8,192 nucleotides of DNA, from positions 3,626-11,817 of the forward strand of contig DMJC01000061.1 in the NCBI GenBank assembly GCA_003451915.1. The letters run 5' to 3'. Positions 7,108 to 8,192 of the stretch are shown piece by piece. The stretch is from Clostridiales bacterium (GTDB lineage Bacteria; Bacillota; Clostridia; Saccharofermentanales; UBA5734). The notes beneath the pieces are model-generated. The model had not been told where the DNA came from and did not search any database. It saw only the letters and a list, made by a program, of their open reading frames with translations. How positions within the stretch are numbered: the first letter of the stretch is position 1; each line of letters starts with the position of its first letter. A program made the position numbers and the translations under genes.

Positions 7108-8192
7108 TTGCCCAGCATTTCGTTGATATCATCGACCACCGACTGATAATTGCGTTTCTTCAGGTCAGCCACGAAAGTGTCCCAATCCGTGTCCAGGCTT
7201 TTTTCACCTTTTATAAATTGAGGAACTACGATGTACATGAACTCAGCCTCAATGCGGGCCGATACCTTAGCACGGTTCTGAGACGCATCGACGCTCAGCT
7301 GGCTGTTGCGCATACCGCCCATGAAACCAGTTGCTTCGTACTTGATCCAGTTCTGACGGCTCTTCGTCAACGTGGGCGTCAGCTGGTAATCAATATGGGC
7401 GTTAGCCTTGCGGCCAATCATTCTGATTCCCGCCATCGCACCGGCCAGACCGCTGTCTTCAAGCAATTTAGGGACCGCCAGGTAATAATCGACGCCGTCG
7501 CGGTTTTCAATGGTATAGGCGCCGTCAGTCAAGCCGAATTTCAAATAGCTCTCATCCTGGGCTTGAGCCATCTGCTCTTTGCTCAGACCCATCGTCCTTA
7601 AAAGTGCGCCTTCATCTGAGTACAGATAGTCGACAAAACTCAGTAACAGGTCGATATCCTTCTCCGCGGCTTTGTCTGTAATGGCAATACCGCCGCCGAT
7701 CGGCTCATCTTGAAAAACGGTGTCAGGAATCTTTAATTTCTGTTCATCGCCGCCATAGATATCGTTAATTGGCTGGGCAGCACCATAGACTACAATACCA
7801 TCGGTGAGCGGCTGGTCTGGGTTGTATAGCCGGCTGCCCAGCGTCGAGGGCAGTCCATTCCAAAGACCGACCTTGCCGGAGCGGAAAGCTGTTTCATCAA
7901 TCCGGAAGAAGACGTCGCCGCTGCGTTCGGCAAATTGTTTGTCAATCCAGCCGTTGGCATACCAGGTCTGCAGCGCTTCGAGATAAGCTTTGAAATTATC
8001 AGATACAGCGCCAAACTGAGCCTGGCCCTGCTTATCGACGTAGAAAATCGGCCCACCGCCGCCAAAAGAGGTCACCAGATCACCATTGGCCACATAACCC
8101 GGATAATAAAGGCTCATCGGGTAGCCATCCGTGATGTTCTGGTCGGCAATAGCCTTGGCAAAAATATCCAGCATCCATTCCCAGTCACTGAT
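7104..8192 (-). CDS. ABC transporter extracellular solute-binding protein, C-terminal part
   Basis: The frame is open from the right edge to a TGA at 7104, giving 362 residues of a larger protein. The start, signal peptide and lipobox must lie outside the window. The pattern fits family-1 sugar-binding lipoproteins of the YtcQ/LplA type, usually about 500-560 residues: ISDWEWMLDIFAKAIAD at the visible start, YLEALQTWYANGWIDKQFA, then the RSGKVGLWNG block and IGGGIAITDKAAEKDIDLLLSF before YLYSDEGALL. Such proteins deliver oligosaccharides to CUT1-type permeases at the outer face of the membrane. The permease genes are not in the window; in many Bacillota they lie directly upstream, here to the right. 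The gene is followed by 57 nt of intergenic DNA and then by the regulator on the same strand. The family call is firm; the ligand is unknown. Confidence 0.9.
   Translation of the reverse strand: MSDWEWMLDIFAKAIADQNITDGYPMSLYYPGYVANGDLVTSFGGGGPIFYVDKQGQAQFGAVSDNFKAYLEALQTWYANGWIDKQFAERSGDVFFRIDETAFRSGKVGLWNGLPSTLGSRLYNPDQPLTDGIVVYGAAQPINDIYGGDEQKLKIPDTVFQDEPIGGGIAITDKAAEKDIDLLLSFVDYLYSDEGALLRTMGLSKEQMAQAQDESYLKFGLTDGAYTIENRDGVDYYLAVPKLLEDSGLAGAMAGIRMIGRKANAHIDYQLTPTLTKSRQNWIKYEATGFMGGMRNSQLSVDASQNRAKVSARIEAEFMYIVVPQFIKGEKSLDTDWDTFVADLKKRNYQSVVDDINEMLGN

Noticed and set aside
1..8192. CRISPR arrays, tRNA or rRNA genes, insertion sequences
   Set aside because: No regularly spaced repeats, RNA gene signatures, transposase motifs or terminal inverted repeats were seen; nearly the whole window is filled by six minus-strand coding regions.

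Overview
The window looks like part of a carbohydrate-utilisation locus from a Gram-positive anaerobe, most likely a member of the Clostridia or a related Bacillota lineage. I base this on strong AGGAGG-type ribosome binding sites, tight gene packing, a YtcQ/LplA-like sugar-binding protein, a large AraC-family regulator and an HPr-like protein. Base composition is moderate, close to half G+C by eye. The exact taxon cannot be read from the sequence.

Every gene I can support is on the minus strand, so the locus reads from right to left. In order of transcription they are: the C-terminal part of an ABC-transporter extracellular solute-binding protein (entering from the right edge, stop at 7104); an AraC-family regulator (7047-5758); a 79-residue HPr-like protein that overlaps the regulator by 29 nt; a 680-residue alpha/beta-hydrolase with a C-terminal beta-sandwich (5527-3485); a GH3 beta-glycosidase (3453-1042); and a GH43 enzyme related to exo-beta-1,3-galactanases (1020 to the left edge). 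The five downstream genes are separated by -29, 19, 31 and 21 nt, which suggests a single transcript. The longest non-coding stretch is 57 nt, between the binding protein and the regulator. It holds a plausible sigma-A promoter and no visible terminator.

A plausible working model is as follows. The lipoprotein and its transporter import an oligosaccharide, which the AraC protein senses. The three enzymes, none of which shows a signal peptide, then finish its breakdown in the cytoplasm: esterase or other acyl hydrolysis, GH3 removal of a beta-linked sugar, and GH43 removal of (probably) beta-1,3-galactose. A side-chain-decorated galactan such as arabinogalactan would fit, but that is inference. 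The most unusual pieces are the HPr-like protein without any histidine, coupled to the regulator, and the hydrolase with a very large insertion between its nucleophile and its acid residue. The many long plus-strand open frames are shadows of these genes.
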